Made by a program: the position numbers and the translations under genes. Source: BJGV01 sp965205785 (GTDB lineage: Bacteria > Pseudomonadota > Gammaproteobacteria > Burkholderiales > Nitrosomonadaceae). Taken from it: DNA of 64,000 nt. A model generated the notes under the pieces. It searched no databases. It saw only the letters and a program-made list of their open reading frames with translations, and was not told the DNA's origin. The stretch is from NCBI GenBank assembly GCA_965205785.1, contig OZ242188.1:1922001-1986000 (forward strand), written 5' to 3'. Below are positions 1 to 10,300 of this stretch, piece by piece (position 1 is the stretch's first letter; every line of letters begins with the position of its first letter).

Positions 1-130
1 GTACTTTAACTTCCAAAGCACCTGCATCTACACTATTTTCAAGTATTTCTTTAAGCGCTGAAGCAGGGCGCTCTATTACTTCACCGGCAGATATTTGGTT
101 AATAATCAGTTCAGGTAGGAGTTTGATCAC
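1..130 (-). CDS. mutL: DNA mismatch repair protein MutL, N-terminal fragment (runs off the window)
   Basis: The reverse strand encodes the first 43 residues of MutL. It begins with a GTG codon at 130-128 and contains the family's near-invariant start region: IKLLPELIINQISAGEV, then a stretch reading ERPASALKEILENSVDAG. This is the first part of the GHKL ATPase site, including the catalytic Glu and the Mg-binding Asn of the E-x-x-x-N motif. The frame is closed upstream by a stop at 146-148, so GTG is the only plausible start. MutL couples MutS mismatch recognition to strand incision. The remainder lies outside the window. Confidence 0.9.
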   Translation of the reverse strand, partial: MIKLLPELIINQISAGEVIERPASALKEILENSVDAGALEVKV

Positions 131-250
131 AGATCTAGAGAGTAGTTAAACAGAATCCTTGTAATTATACAGTTCCAGGTTGCAATATACTGTACAAAGC
201 GAAGTAATATTTTATACGTAGGCTTACAGTAATCTAGATTTTTTATAAAA

Positions 251-1177
251 TTATGAATTTTTATCCATAGCTTTTTTGACAGCAGATCGATTGAGGTGAG
301 GAGAAAACATTTGTATGAAATCAAGTATATGCCCACGTAGATAGCTGTTTCGTCTGATACCAATACGTGTAGTACTTGATTCAAACAGATGTCCTGCGTC
401 TATGGATTGTAAATGTTTATCTCGATTAGGATCAAATGCCATCTGTGCCACTATTCCAATTCCTAATCCCAATTCAACATAAGTTTTAATTACGTCTGCA
501 TCTAAAGCAGTTAGCACAACATTTGGTACTAGGCCTCTGGCCTCAAATGCCTGATTAATTTTTGAACGTCCCGTAAACGCAAAATCGTAGGTAATAATAG
601 GGTATTTCACAATAGCTTCAAGGGAAATTTTACGAAGTGACAGTAAGGGGTGTTTTGGTGGAACGATGATGCATCTATTCCACTGATAGCATGGGAGCAT
701 CACGAGCTCATGAAAAAATTCAATAGCCTCTGTTGCAATGGCAACGTCTGCTTCTCCAGAAGTCACCAACTGTGATATTTGAGTAGGATTTCCCTGGCGT
801 ATGGTTAACTTTACCTTAGGGTATTGAGTTGTAAATTGGCTAATTGTATGGGGCAACGCATATCGAGCCTGAGTATGGGTAGTGGCAACAGTTAATGATC
901 CAATATTTTTGTTTGTAAATTCCTGACCTACTGATTTTAGATTTTTTGCTTCTCTGAGAATTTTCCTTGCTATTTCAAGTATAGTTTGTCCCGGAGGAGT
1001 AATGCTAACCATGCGTTTACCATTACGAATAAAAATTTCTACACCAAGCTCCTCTTCAAGAAGTTGAATTTGCTTGCTTATCCCTGGTTGCGAAGTATGT
1101 AGTTTTTTAGCAGCTTTAGATAAGTTTAGATCTTGGTTGGTCACCTCATTTAAGTACCGTAATTGTTGTAGTTTCAT
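251..1177 (-). CDS. cysB: CysB-type LysR-family transcriptional regulator
   Basis: A 308-residue LysR-family protein. The N-terminal winged helix-turn-helix occupies roughly residues 1-60, with the typical segments LSKAAKKLHTSQPGISKQ and LEEELGVEIF. A periplasmic-binding-like effector domain follows. The end (DADVIKTYVELGLGIGIVA, then a segment near DPNRD) is characteristic of CysB/Cbl, which sense O- or N-acetylserine or sulfate limitation and activate sulfur assimilation genes. The gene is divergent from the TauE permease and sulfite reductase operon, the classic position for its regulator. I placed the start at ATG 1177 after a GGAG box; a TTG just upstream is also open. Whether it acts as CysB or as Cbl cannot be told from sequence. 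Confidence 0.9.
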   Translation of the reverse strand: MKLQQLRYLNEVTNQDLNLSKAAKKLHTSQPGISKQIQLLEEELGVEIFIRNGKRMVSITPPGQTILEIARKILREAKNLKSVGQEFTNKNIGSLTVATTHTQARYALPHTISQFTTQYPKVKLTIRQGNPTQISQLVTSGEADVAIATEAIEFFHELVMLPCYQWNRCIIVPPKHPLLSLRKISLEAIVKYPIITYDFAFTGRSKINQAFEARGLVPNVVLTALDADVIKTYVELGLGIGIVAQMAFDPNRDKHLQSIDAGHLFESSTTRIGIRRNSYLRGHILDFIQMFSPHLNRSAVKKAMDKNS

Positions 1178-1195
1178 CAACTTCGCTCCAATTTA

Positions 1196-1218
1196 TGTTA
1201 TAACTTATAATTATAACA
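1196..1218. promoter_or_regulatory. Inverted repeat in the cysB/tauE divergent region, candidate CysB-type operator
   Basis: A perfect 8-bp inverted repeat, TGTTATAA (1196-1203) and TTATAACA (1211-1218), is separated by 7 bp. It lies 19 bp upstream of the cysB-like start and about 85 bp upstream of the permease start. LysR proteins typically bind dyads of this kind in divergent promoters, and TTATAA-rich arms resemble enteric CysB sites. The assignment is inferred from position and symmetry only; the region is AT-rich, so chance is possible. Confidence 0.35.
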
Positions 1219-1301
1219 GTCTAATTTAATATTATTTCATAATATATAAACTTGTTGCTAATATTCTGCCTTCAAAATTTAGGATAATTAGGATAAACAG
1301 T

Positions 1302-2081
1302 ATGGAATGGGGTTACACTCTATCTGGCTTACTGGTCGGATTTATTGTAGGGCTCACCGGGGTAGGTGGGGGATCACTTATGACCCCCCTGCTAATACTA
1401 GGGTTTGGTATTTCCCCTGCTACTGCTGTAGGTACTGATTTGTTATATGCTTCGTTGACAAAAGCTGGTGGCGTATGGGTGCATGGTCGTCGTGGTACTG
1501 TAGACTGGAAATTGGTAAGAAGATTAGCAATAGGTAGCTTACCTGCTGCGTTGTTAACTGTGCTGGGTTTGAATGCATTAGGGGTTGAAAGTCAAATTTT
1601 TTCGGGATTAATTACCAGCACACTTGGGGTGGCCTTAATTCTGACTGCATTGGCTTTATTATTTCGTCATCAACTTGCACATTTGGGAAAATCTCGCTTT
1701 AGCTCTTTAGCTGCATGGCGTGATCAGCATATAGTGACAGCAACGATTATGACAGGTGCTGTTTTAGGAATTTTGGTAACCATAACGTCAGTGGGTGCCG
1801 GAGCATTGGGTATGGTAGCACTTATTGTTTTATACCCACGTTCACCTACTATAAATTTAGTTGGCAGTGATATAGCTCATGCAGTTCCACTTACTTTAAT
1901 AGCGGGTATAGGGCATGCTTATTTGGGAACAGTAGATTTTGGGTTGCTTGGTAGCTTATTATTAGGTTCTTTGCCAGGAATTTATTTAGGAAGTCATATA
2001 GGCGGGCGGATACCAGAACGAATATTGCGACCAGCATTAGCGACTATTCTTGTTGTAATTGGAGGAAGATTAATATGGTAA
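1302..2081 (+). CDS. TauE/SafE-family sulfite/sulfonate permease
   Basis: A 259-residue polytopic inner-membrane protein with about eight hydrophobic segments. The two family repeats are visible: an N-terminal GFIVGLTGVGGGSLMTPLLI and a second glycine-rich segment near residue 160 (TSVGAGALGMVALIVLYP). TauE/SafE proteins move sulfite, sulfoacetate or related organosulfur anions. It sits 19 bp before the sulfite reductase gene and is divergent from the CysB-type regulator. This supports a sulfur-anion role, either uptake of a sulfur source or export of surplus sulfite. Substrate and direction are inferred from context. Confidence 0.85.
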   Translation: MEWGYTLSGLLVGFIVGLTGVGGGSLMTPLLILGFGISPATAVGTDLLYASLTKAGGVWVHGRRGTVDWKLVRRLAIGSLPAALLTVLGLNALGVESQIFSGLITSTLGVALILTALALLFRHQLAHLGKSRFSSLAAWRDQHIVTATIMTGAVLGILVTITSVGAGALGMVALIVLYPRSPTINLVGSDIAHAVPLTLIAGIGHAYLGTVDFGLLGSLLLGSLPGIYLGSHIGGRIPERILRPALATILVVIGGRLIW

Positions 2082-2100
2082 TAAATTGTGGAGAAATCAG

Positions 2101-4203
2101 ATGGATGAGTTAATAAATCTTGCCAGCGATGAAGAAATAACTTTATTTGATAAAGCGCTGCAGGACTACCAGAACCAGGGTATGGATGCTGATCGCTTTA
2201 CTGCTGCTCGTTTGCAAATGGGTATTTACGGTCAGCGCCAGGATGGTGTCAATATGGTTCGTATCAAGCTTCCAGGTGGTCGCTTAAATTCGAAACAATT
2301 AACGGTAATAGCAGATATGTTAGAAAAATATGCGCAACACGATGTTGTGCATATTACTACACGTCAGGACATACAAATGCATTATGTTCCGCTCGGAGAT
2401 ACACCAGATGTGCTCCGGCATTTGGCTACAGCAGGACTAACGACACGTGAAGCCTGCGGCAATACTATACGTAATGTTACTGCATGCTCTTTGTCCGGGG
2501 TATGTCCTCGTCAACATGTTGATATTAACAAGCATCTTGATGGAGCTGTGCAACATTTTTTGCGTAATCCTTTAACGCAGCAAATGCCTCGTAAATTTAA
2601 AATCAGTTTCTCGGCTTGTGAATCAGATTGTGCCCAGGGGATGATGCATGATATGGGTATTATTGCAGTACGAAACGGGGAAAAATATGGCTTTAAAGTC
2701 TTGGCTGGCGGTGGTCTTGGGCATAAACCACATGAAGCTATAATAGTTGAAGAGTTTATTGAAGAGAAAGATTTATTATTAGTGATGGAAGCAATTATTT
2801 CATTGCATAATCGATATTCAGATCGTGTTAAGCGCGCTAAGGCCAGAATTAAATTTTTAGTTGATAAATTTGGTCGTGAAGGGTTTATTGAAAAATATCA
2901 TGAGGAATTAGATCGTACTAAAGCGGCATTAGCGACGCAGGAATATCCAAAAGGTGAATGGGCGACTGGAATTGAAGCTGAACCACCCGGGATTGGTGCG
3001 CCACGCCAATTATTTGAGCAGAAACAATCTGGTTTTTATGTTTTTCCGGTTAGTGTTCCAATGGGTAATTTAAATGCAACTCATTTACGAGGACTTGCTG
3101 GAATTCTTAATAATTTTGAATTAAATGAGATTCGTACAACACAGGATCAGAATCTGATTCTTACAGACGTTCAGAAATCAAAGATTGATACTTTGCGTTC
3201 TGCTGTACTTGCATTAGGTTTGGGTGAGCCACAAACGGGTGACGATATTGTTGCATGTCCAGGTACTTCTACTTGTCGTTTAGGAATAACTTCAAGTACG
3301 GTTCTTGGACCAAAATTAAGTGGCGGTAAGCATGATTTAAAAATTCGAGTATCTGGATGCCATAATGGTTGTGCGCAGCCTGAGACCGGTGATATCGGTA
3401 TTTACGGGGAAGGTAAACGTATGCATGGTAAATTAGTACCGCATTATCAGATGTATCTTGGAGGAAATGGCATGGCACAAGGGGCATTGGCAATTAAAGG
3501 CCCGTCAGTTCCTGCTGCACGGATTGAAGATGCGATAAAACTGATAAAAACGGCATATTCCTCTGAGTGTGAATCTGGTGAAACATTCTTTTTCTGGGTG
3601 CGGCGAGTTGGTAAAGATTATTTTACTGAGTTGCTGAAAAAGGTAACTGACGTTAAACCTGAAGAATTAGAGTTAGTTCTACGTGATCATGGAAAAGAAA
3701 GTGATTTTAAAGTTCTGCAATTAGGTGGAGGAGAATGTGCGGGAGTCAGTCAGGTAAAAATTGGTTCAAGTTTTTTTGAAGCAGCGCATGAGCGAAACTA
3801 TCGTGATGCACTAAAATTTCAGCGTAAATTTGAAGATTCTATTAAATGTGCTGAAGAAATTGCTCTATTGATTAGCCAGGGTGTAACAGAGTTATTTGGT
3901 GGTCCTAAGAAGGATGGTCTGAAGGAGCAGGCAGATGAATTAAAGCACGTACTGCTCACTAAACCACATTTATCCGAACAACTAGTCAAATTTTCAGAGT
4001 ATTTTGTAAATTCAACTGAAGAACTAAATGATGCTTTATTGACTAAATGGTTTCTAGAGTTAGACAGATGGACAGTGGAAGCTGCTGAACTTTGTCTAAG
4101 CTTTGATCATCAGCTTGATTTAACAGGAGCATTGCCGAAGATGGTTGCCCTTGGTCAGTTGCAGGCTAAGAAGACTCAGCAGTCAGCTGACATGAGACAT
4201 TAA
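2101..4203 (+). CDS. cysI: Siroheme/[4Fe-4S] sulfite (nitrite) reductase with C-terminal helical extension
   Basis: A 700-residue siroheme reductase catalysing six-electron reduction of sulfite to sulfide. The cluster/siroheme cysteines are clear: C386-x5-C392 (ACPGTSTCRLG) and C420-x3-C424 (SGCHNGCAQ). Two ferredoxin-like half domains and two siroheme-binding domains occupy about residues 1-545. Residues from about 560 onward form an extra helical domain not found in E. coli CysI. Start chosen at ATG 2101 after GGAG; a TTG 15 bp upstream is also open. Adjacent cysH, cysD and cysN make assimilatory sulfite reduction the likely role; a nitrite reductase function is the alternative. No CysJ flavoprotein gene is present nearby. 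Confidence 0.9.
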   Translation: MDELINLASDEEITLFDKALQDYQNQGMDADRFTAARLQMGIYGQRQDGVNMVRIKLPGGRLNSKQLTVIADMLEKYAQHDVVHITTRQDIQMHYVPLGDTPDVLRHLATAGLTTREACGNTIRNVTACSLSGVCPRQHVDINKHLDGAVQHFLRNPLTQQMPRKFKISFSACESDCAQGMMHDMGIIAVRNGEKYGFKVLAGGGLGHKPHEAIIVEEFIEEKDLLLVMEAIISLHNRYSDRVKRAKARIKFLVDKFGREGFIEKYHEELDRTKAALATQEYPKGEWATGIEAEPPGIGAPRQLFEQKQSGFYVFPVSVPMGNLNATHLRGLAGILNNFELNEIRTTQDQNLILTDVQKSKIDTLRSAVLALGLGEPQTGDDIVACPGTSTCRLGITSSTVLGPKLSGGKHDLKIRVSGCHNGCAQPETGDIGIYGEGKRMHGKLVPHYQMYLGGNGMAQGALAIKGPSVPAARIEDAIKLIKTAYSSECESGETFFFWVRRVGKDYFTELLKKVTDVKPEELELVLRDHGKESDFKVLQLGGGECAGVSQVKIGSSFFEAAHERNYRDALKFQRKFEDSIKCAEEIALLISQGVTELFGGPKKDGLKEQADELKHVLLTKPHLSEQLVKFSEYFVNSTEELNDALLTKWFLELDRWTVEAAELCLSFDHQLDLTGALPKMVALGQLQAKKTQQSADMRH

Positions 4204-4235
4204 ATTTCTATAAACCGTATAAGTTCAAAGAGCGC

Positions 4236-4922
4236 ATGAATTTAAATCAGAAGGTCGAAGAGGTGAAGACGCTGTTAGATTCAGTAAGTAAAAACTATGC
4301 TCCGGTTATTTTTGCTAATAGCTTTGGTGCTGAAGATATGGTACTTACTGACATAATTGGACAGAATTTTCCAGATATTTCTATGTTTACACTAGATACG
4401 GCTCGTCTCCCTGAAGAAACTTATAGTCTGATGAAAGAAGTAAAGGATCGCTATAATATAAACACTAAAATATTTTTTCCTGAGTCCACTGCAGTGGAAG
4501 ATTATGCTGCTAAAAATGGACCTAACGGATTTTATGAAAGTATCAGCCTACGAAAGGCTTGCTGTTATATGAGAAAAGTTGAACCATTAAAGCGTGCATT
4601 AAAGGGAAAACAAGCATGGATAACAGGATTGCGGCGTGATCAAGCTCCAACAAGAAAAGATTTGGAGGAGTCAGAGTTTGATGCGGATCATGGTCTCCAG
4701 AAAATTAGTCCATTATTAAATTGGAGTCTACCTGACGTATGGGCATACATTAAAGATTTTAAGGTTCCATACAATGTATTGCATGATAAAGGCTATAGCA
4801 GTATTGGTTGTGCGCCATGTACCCGTGCTATTACACCTGGTGAAGATATCCGTGCTGGGCGTTGGTGGTGGGAAAACCCAGAAACAAAAGAGTGTGGTCT
4901 ACATATTGAAGAGCATAAATAA
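4236..4922 (+). CDS. cysH: Adenylylsulfate (APS) reductase, Fe-S type CysH
   Basis: A 228-residue member of the PAPS/APS reductase family. It carries both cysteine pairs that bind the [4Fe-4S] cluster in APS-using enzymes: C109-C110 (KACCYMRK) and C192-x2-C195 (GCAPCTRA). The catalytic ECGLH stretch is at the C terminus. Enteric PAPS-specific enzymes lack the two pairs, so this one should use APS directly with thioredoxin as reductant and need no APS kinase. That agrees with the absence of cysC in the cluster and with the short CysN. It lies 32 bp after the sulfite reductase and probably shares its transcript. Confidence 0.93.
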   Translation: MNLNQKVEEVKTLLDSVSKNYAPVIFANSFGAEDMVLTDIIGQNFPDISMFTLDTARLPEETYSLMKEVKDRYNINTKIFFPESTAVEDYAAKNGPNGFYESISLRKACCYMRKVEPLKRALKGKQAWITGLRRDQAPTRKDLEESEFDADHGLQKISPLLNWSLPDVWAYIKDFKVPYNVLHDKGYSSIGCAPCTRAITPGEDIRAGRWWWENPETKECGLHIEEHK

Positions 4923-4957
4923 TATAAATTTATTTGGTAATTTTAGAGAATTAGCAA

Positions 4958-5950
4958 ATGGATATAATAATGAACGATATGCAAGATTTTATTACCCCTG
5001 TTCCAGGTATTGTGATGAAAAATGAGCCAGTAATTATCAAACGAAAAACTGCAGACCAGCTAAGTCACTTAGATGCTTTGGAGAGTGAATCAGTTCATAT
5101 TTTACGTGAAGTTGCAGCAGAATGTACAAATCCGGCATTACTTTTTTCCGGGGGGAAAGATTCAATTGTGTTACTGAGACTTGCAGAAAAAGCATTTCGT
5201 CCGGGTCCTTTTCCTTTTCCATTGATGCATATAGATACTGGTCATAACTTTCCAGAAGTAATTGAGTTTCGTGATAAGAGAGCTAAAGAATTAGGTGAAC
5301 GTTTAATTGTGCGTAGTATGGAAGATTCTATTAAACAGGGTAGAGTGGTCCTGCGTTCAGAGAATCAAAGTCGTAATGCTTTTCAGTCAGTAACACTATT
5401 AGATTCAATTGCAGAGTTAGAACTTGATGCTTGTATTGGCGGTGCACGACGTGATGAAGAAAAAGCAAGGGCAAAGGAGCGTATTTTTTCTTTCCGAGAT
5501 GAGTTCGGACAATGGGATCCAAAGAATCAGCGGCCCGAGTTATGGGATATTTACAATACACGGGTACACAAAGGAGAAAATATTCGTGTATTTCCAATCA
5601 GCAACTGGACTGAACTCGATGTCTGGGAATATATTGCACGTGAACAATTAGAAGTGCCACAAATTTATTTTGCGCATACACGTGATGTATATCGGCGTGA
5701 AAATGGTTTGCTACCAGTATCTCATCTTGTTCAACCAAAAGATGGTGAACAATCAGAAAATATTATGGTTCGTTTTCGTACAGTGGGAGATATGAGTTGT
5801 ACGTGCCCGGTAGAATCTGAAGCAGTTAATGTTGAGGAAATTATTACTGAAACAGCGATTACTCATATTACTGAGAGGGGCGCTACCCGTATGGATGATC
5901 AAACATCAGATGCATCTATGGAACTACGTAAGAAAGAGGGATATTTTTAA
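4958..5950 (+). CDS. cysD: Sulfate adenylyltransferase subunit 2 (CysD)
   Basis: A 330-residue ATP-PPase-fold subunit of ATP sulfurylase, which adenylates sulfate to APS in complex with the GTPase CysN. The PP-loop SGGKDS is at residues 64-69, and the downstream HIDTGHNFPEVIEFRD and IGGARRDEEKARAKER segments are typical of the family. The N terminus is about 30-35 residues longer than E. coli CysD if the ATG at 4958 is used. In-frame ATG codons at 4970, 4979 and 5015 are alternatives, so the exact start is uncertain. The gene is between cysH and cysN in the same orientation. Confidence 0.93.
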   Translation: MDIIMNDMQDFITPVPGIVMKNEPVIIKRKTADQLSHLDALESESVHILREVAAECTNPALLFSGGKDSIVLLRLAEKAFRPGPFPFPLMHIDTGHNFPEVIEFRDKRAKELGERLIVRSMEDSIKQGRVVLRSENQSRNAFQSVTLLDSIAELELDACIGGARRDEEKARAKERIFSFRDEFGQWDPKNQRPELWDIYNTRVHKGENIRVFPISNWTELDVWEYIAREQLEVPQIYFAHTRDVYRRENGLLPVSHLVQPKDGEQSENIMVRFRTVGDMSCTCPVESEAVNVEEIITETAITHITERGATRMDDQTSDASMELRKKEGYF

Positions 5951-6018
5951 GTGAGTAGTTCATCTAAATAGATGATCAGGGAAATTTACAAAAGTCTAAA
6001 TTCCTAGAAGGATAATAA

Positions 6019-7302
6019 ATGGCAGGAAACAGTAAAATTTCGTTTAGTGATACTGAATTATTACGTTTTATTACAGCAGGTAGCGTAGACGATGGTAAGA
6101 GCACTTTAATTGGACGTTTATTACATGACTCCAAATCAATTTTTGAAGACCAATTAAGTGCGATTACGAATACTTCACAAAAACGTGGGATGAAGGATGT
6201 AGACTTATCATTATTAACTGATGGCTTGCAGGCTGAACGTGAGCAAGGTATTACTATTGATGTGGCCTATCGTTATTTTGCTACCCCTAAACGAAAATTT
6301 ATTATTGCGGATACCCCGGGGCACGAACAATATACTCGTAACATGGTGACCGGCGCATCTACTGCTAATCTTGCAATTATTCTTATTGATGCGCGGAAAG
6401 GTGTTCTTACTCAGTCTCGTCGTCATGCTTATTTAGCTAGTTTAATGGGTATTCCTCATTTGGTTGTAGCTATAAATAAAATGGATCTTGTTGACTATTC
6501 ACGTGATGTAGTTGACAAGATTAGCCAGGATTTTGCCAAGTTTGCTGACCAACTAGGTTTGAGCAATATTGTGTATATACCAATGTCTGCTTTGAATGGA
6601 GATATGGTGGTGGAGCGTGGTAATAATCTTTCTTGGTATAAGGGTGTGGCTTTAATGGATTTATTAGAAAATATATCCATAGATCATGATATTAATCTTG
6701 AAGACTTTCGTTTTCCGATTCAACTTGTATGCCGTCCAAAAACGGAGGAATTCCATGATTTTCGTGGTTATATGGGGAGAATTGAATCAGGCCATATTAG
6801 TGTTGGAGATGAAGTGACAGTTTTCCCTTCTGGACTAAACTCTCGTATTAAAGAAATTGTTACGTATGATGGGTTTCTTAGTCATGCCGTTGCTCCACAA
6901 TCAGTAACGCTGACTATAGAGGATCATTTAGATATTTCTCGTGGCGATATGTTGGTAAAAACTGAAAGTGCTCCGCGGGTGACCAAAAAGATTGAGGCAA
7001 TACTATGTTGGTTATCTGAGACAGCTCTTGATCTCAAGCGTAAATATCTTATCAAACATTCAACTCGAATTGTTAAAGTAGGAGTGAGTCATATAGATTA
7101 CCGTGTAGATGTTAATACACTAGACCATGAAATAGTAGACACTTTAAGAATGAATGATATTGGACGTGTGAAACTGAATGTGCAGCAACCTTTGGTATGT
7201 GATGACTATCAGAGAAACCATGCTACTGGGAGTTTTATCATAATTGATGAAGCCAGCAATAATACTGTTGCAGCAGGAATGATTTGTCTAGATAACGAAT
7301 AA
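6019..7302 (+). CDS. cysN: Sulfate adenylyltransferase subunit 1, GTPase CysN
   Basis: A 427-residue translation-factor-like GTPase that drives sulfate activation by CysD. Walker A is GSVDDGKST at residues 21-29, G3 is DTPGHEQYTRNM, and G4 is NKMD. EF-Tu-like beta-barrel domains follow. The length matches a stand-alone CysN; the C-terminal APS kinase domain found in CysNC fusions is absent. A GGATAA box precedes the ATG. It is the last gene of the sulfate activation set, separated by about 85 AT-rich bases from the next gene. Confidence 0.93.
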   Translation: MAGNSKISFSDTELLRFITAGSVDDGKSTLIGRLLHDSKSIFEDQLSAITNTSQKRGMKDVDLSLLTDGLQAEREQGITIDVAYRYFATPKRKFIIADTPGHEQYTRNMVTGASTANLAIILIDARKGVLTQSRRHAYLASLMGIPHLVVAINKMDLVDYSRDVVDKISQDFAKFADQLGLSNIVYIPMSALNGDMVVERGNNLSWYKGVALMDLLENISIDHDINLEDFRFPIQLVCRPKTEEFHDFRGYMGRIESGHISVGDEVTVFPSGLNSRIKEIVTYDGFLSHAVAPQSVTLTIEDHLDISRGDMLVKTESAPRVTKKIEAILCWLSETALDLKRKYLIKHSTRIVKVGVSHIDYRVDVNTLDHEIVDTLRMNDIGRVKLNVQQPLVCDDYQRNHATGSFIIIDEASNNTVAAGMICLDNE

Positions 7303-7387
7303 TTTAATACTTCAATATAACTCTTAAAATTACAAAACTAAAAAAATTTGTTTCTTTTTATTTAATATTATTAACAATCTATTGATT

Positions 7388-10300
7388 ATGAAAAGTTTAG
7401 GAGAAGATTCAGGCTCTATAGAAGGAACAAAAGTGGATTCACTTATTCTGGGATTCGATATGATCTTCGCAGATTTATATCGTCATACTGGCATTTTAAA
7501 ATTAGATCAGGCTTTCCTTAATTTTTTACGTGAAAGTGATTCTGATTTATACACTCGATTTGATTATGCTCGTTCTCATTGTGGCAGCCTTAACGCAAAA
7601 GATGAATCTAACTTATTAATTGAAATTGCTCCCTGGCTTGATGATTTTATTTCAAAATTATTTTGTATAGAGACTGAGGTTCAGGCGCTTTCTGCTCGCC
7701 ATCACGAACTTGCTCCACTTTATTTCTGCAAAAGACAGTTTGTGCTGCGTAGAGCAATGAATAAAGTAAGTGATGAAGATATATCAGCAGCCGATGGTAT
7801 TAAATTGGAGAAACAACTAGAGGATGAATTTAAAGCGCCGTTTTCTGAACTTGTTTTTGCAACGAAAGTAACAGAATGGTTGAAGGATGAAAAAAAGAAT
7901 GAGGAACGCCTTAAAGTGGCGTTACTTTATGCAGCGTGGGCAATGAAAACAGCAGAAGGAAAAAAACACAGTCTAGGTGGCGTACTATTTAAATCTCACC
8001 CTAAGCTAGATTATTTACATTTAGTACCAACGGTTATTGATAATACAGAAGGTTATGATATTCATCGACTGAATCACTTACGTCGGAGAGAGGGTTTTTC
8101 GCTGACTGATCAGGGTACTGATCTTGTTGGTGCTTTGGATGAAGCGAATTATTGTATTTGGTGTCATGAGCAAGGGAAAGATTCTTGCTCAAAAGGGTTA
8201 AAGGAAAAGTTAAAGTCACCTGATGAACCTCAGGCTTTCAAAAAAAGTCAATTTGGTGTGTTACTGGCTGGTTGCCCGTTAGAAGAACGTATTTCTGAGT
8301 TCCATAAATTAAAGACTCAGGGAGTTGCTATTGGTAGCCTGGCTATGATTGTATTGGATAATCCTATGTGTGCCGGAACTGGTCACCGGATTTGTAATGA
8401 CTGCATGAAATCCTGTATTTACCAAAAGCAAGAACCAGTAAATATACCTGAAGCTGAAACAAGATCTCTTAAAGACATCCTTGAATTGCCATGGGGTTTT
8501 GAAATCTATAGCCTCCTTACACGTTGGAACCCACTAGATCTGAATCGACCGGTTCCGAGGTCCCCATCAGGCCATAAAGTGTTGGTGGTTGGTATGGGAC
8601 CTGCAGGGTATACTTTAGCCCACCACTTGATGAATGATGGCCATACGGTGATGGGTATAGACGGACTCAAAATAGAATCCCTTCCATCAGATATCTCAGG
8701 AATTAGTCAAGAAGGTAATCGTGTACCTTTCAGGGCCATCAGAAATATAAAAGAACTTGATGAGGATCTAAATGAACGTATGCCAGCAGGTTTTGGTGGT
8801 GTAGCAGAATATGGAATTACTGTACGTTGGGACAAAAATTTTCTGAAGGTAATTCGGCTATTACTAGAACGAAGAGAAGAATTTTCTCTTTTTGGTGGGG
8901 TTCGTTTTGGAGGTACTATTACAGCTGATGATGCTCTCAATATGGGGTTTGATCATATAGCACTAGCTGCCGGAGCAGGACGTCCCACCGTACTTGATCT
9001 GCCAAATGGTCTGGCAAGAGGTGTTCGTGCTGCATCTGATTTCTTGATGGCGTTACAGCTATCTGGTGCAGCTCAAGACAATTCTGTTGCAAATATGCAG
9101 TTACGCTTACCTGTAGTAGTAATTGGTGGTGGATTAACAGCTATTGATACTGCAACTGAAGCTCTTGCTTATTATCCGGTGCAGGTAGATAAATTTCTAC
9201 GTCGCTATGAGGTTCTTTCTTCTGTCAAAGGTGAAGAAGCGATTTGTAATTCATGGGATGAGGAAGAACGTGAAATCGCAGATGAGTTTCTTAATCATGC
9301 ACGTGCTATTCGAAACGAGCGTAAATTGGCAACAGAAGAAGGACGTACGCCAAAAATTCTAGAGCTACTTCAATCTTGGGGTGGTGCTACCATTGCGTAT
9401 AGAAAACGATTAATAGATAGCCCGTCTTATACCCTAAATCATGAAGAAGTAGAAAAGGCACTAGAAGAGGGTATAACTTTTGCTGAAGGCCTTACACCTG
9501 AAAGTATAGAAATTGATCAACGGGAACATGCTAGATCGGTAAAGTTTACAATTAAAAAACTAAACGAAGCTGGATCATGGGAGAAAACTGGAAAAACTGA
9601 ATTACCTGCTCGCGCTGTATTGGTAGCAGCAGGTACACAGCCAAATACAGTACTTGCCAGAGAAGACCAGAAAAATTTTAAACTGCATGGACGTTATTTT
9701 GCTGCTTGCGATGAGAACGGAAACCCTGTAGATCCAGTATACGGAAATCCTAAACCTGAGACTCCCATGGTACTTCTAAGTCGTTGTGATGACGGTCGTT
9801 TTATTAGTTTTTTTGGCGACCTTCACCCATCCTATTCTGGGAATGTTGTAAAGGCTATGTCCAGTGCAAAGCAAGGTTATCCTGTGGTTAGCCGTGTGCT
9901 TAGTCAGCAGTCTCCAGTATCAAAAGAAGGAAACACACAATTCTTTTCTGATATTAATGCAAGGTTACGGCCTACAGTACATAAAGTAGAGAGGCTAACC
10001 CCAACTATTATTGAAATTGTAGTGCATGCGCCTATGGCTGCAGAACGATTCCAGCCAGGCCAGTTTTATCGTTTTCAAAACTTTGAAACGCTTGCTACTA
10101 ATGCCGGTGACACAAAGCTTGCAATGGAGGGAATAGCCCTGACAGGAGCCTCAGTAGATGTTGAACGTGGATTAGTATCACTAATAGCGTTAGAAATGGG
10201 TGGATCAGCTGATTTATGTGCCATGCTTAGTCCTGGAGACCCTGTAGTATTAATGGGGCCTACAGGAACACCAACAGAAATTGTACCAGGTGAGACTGTA

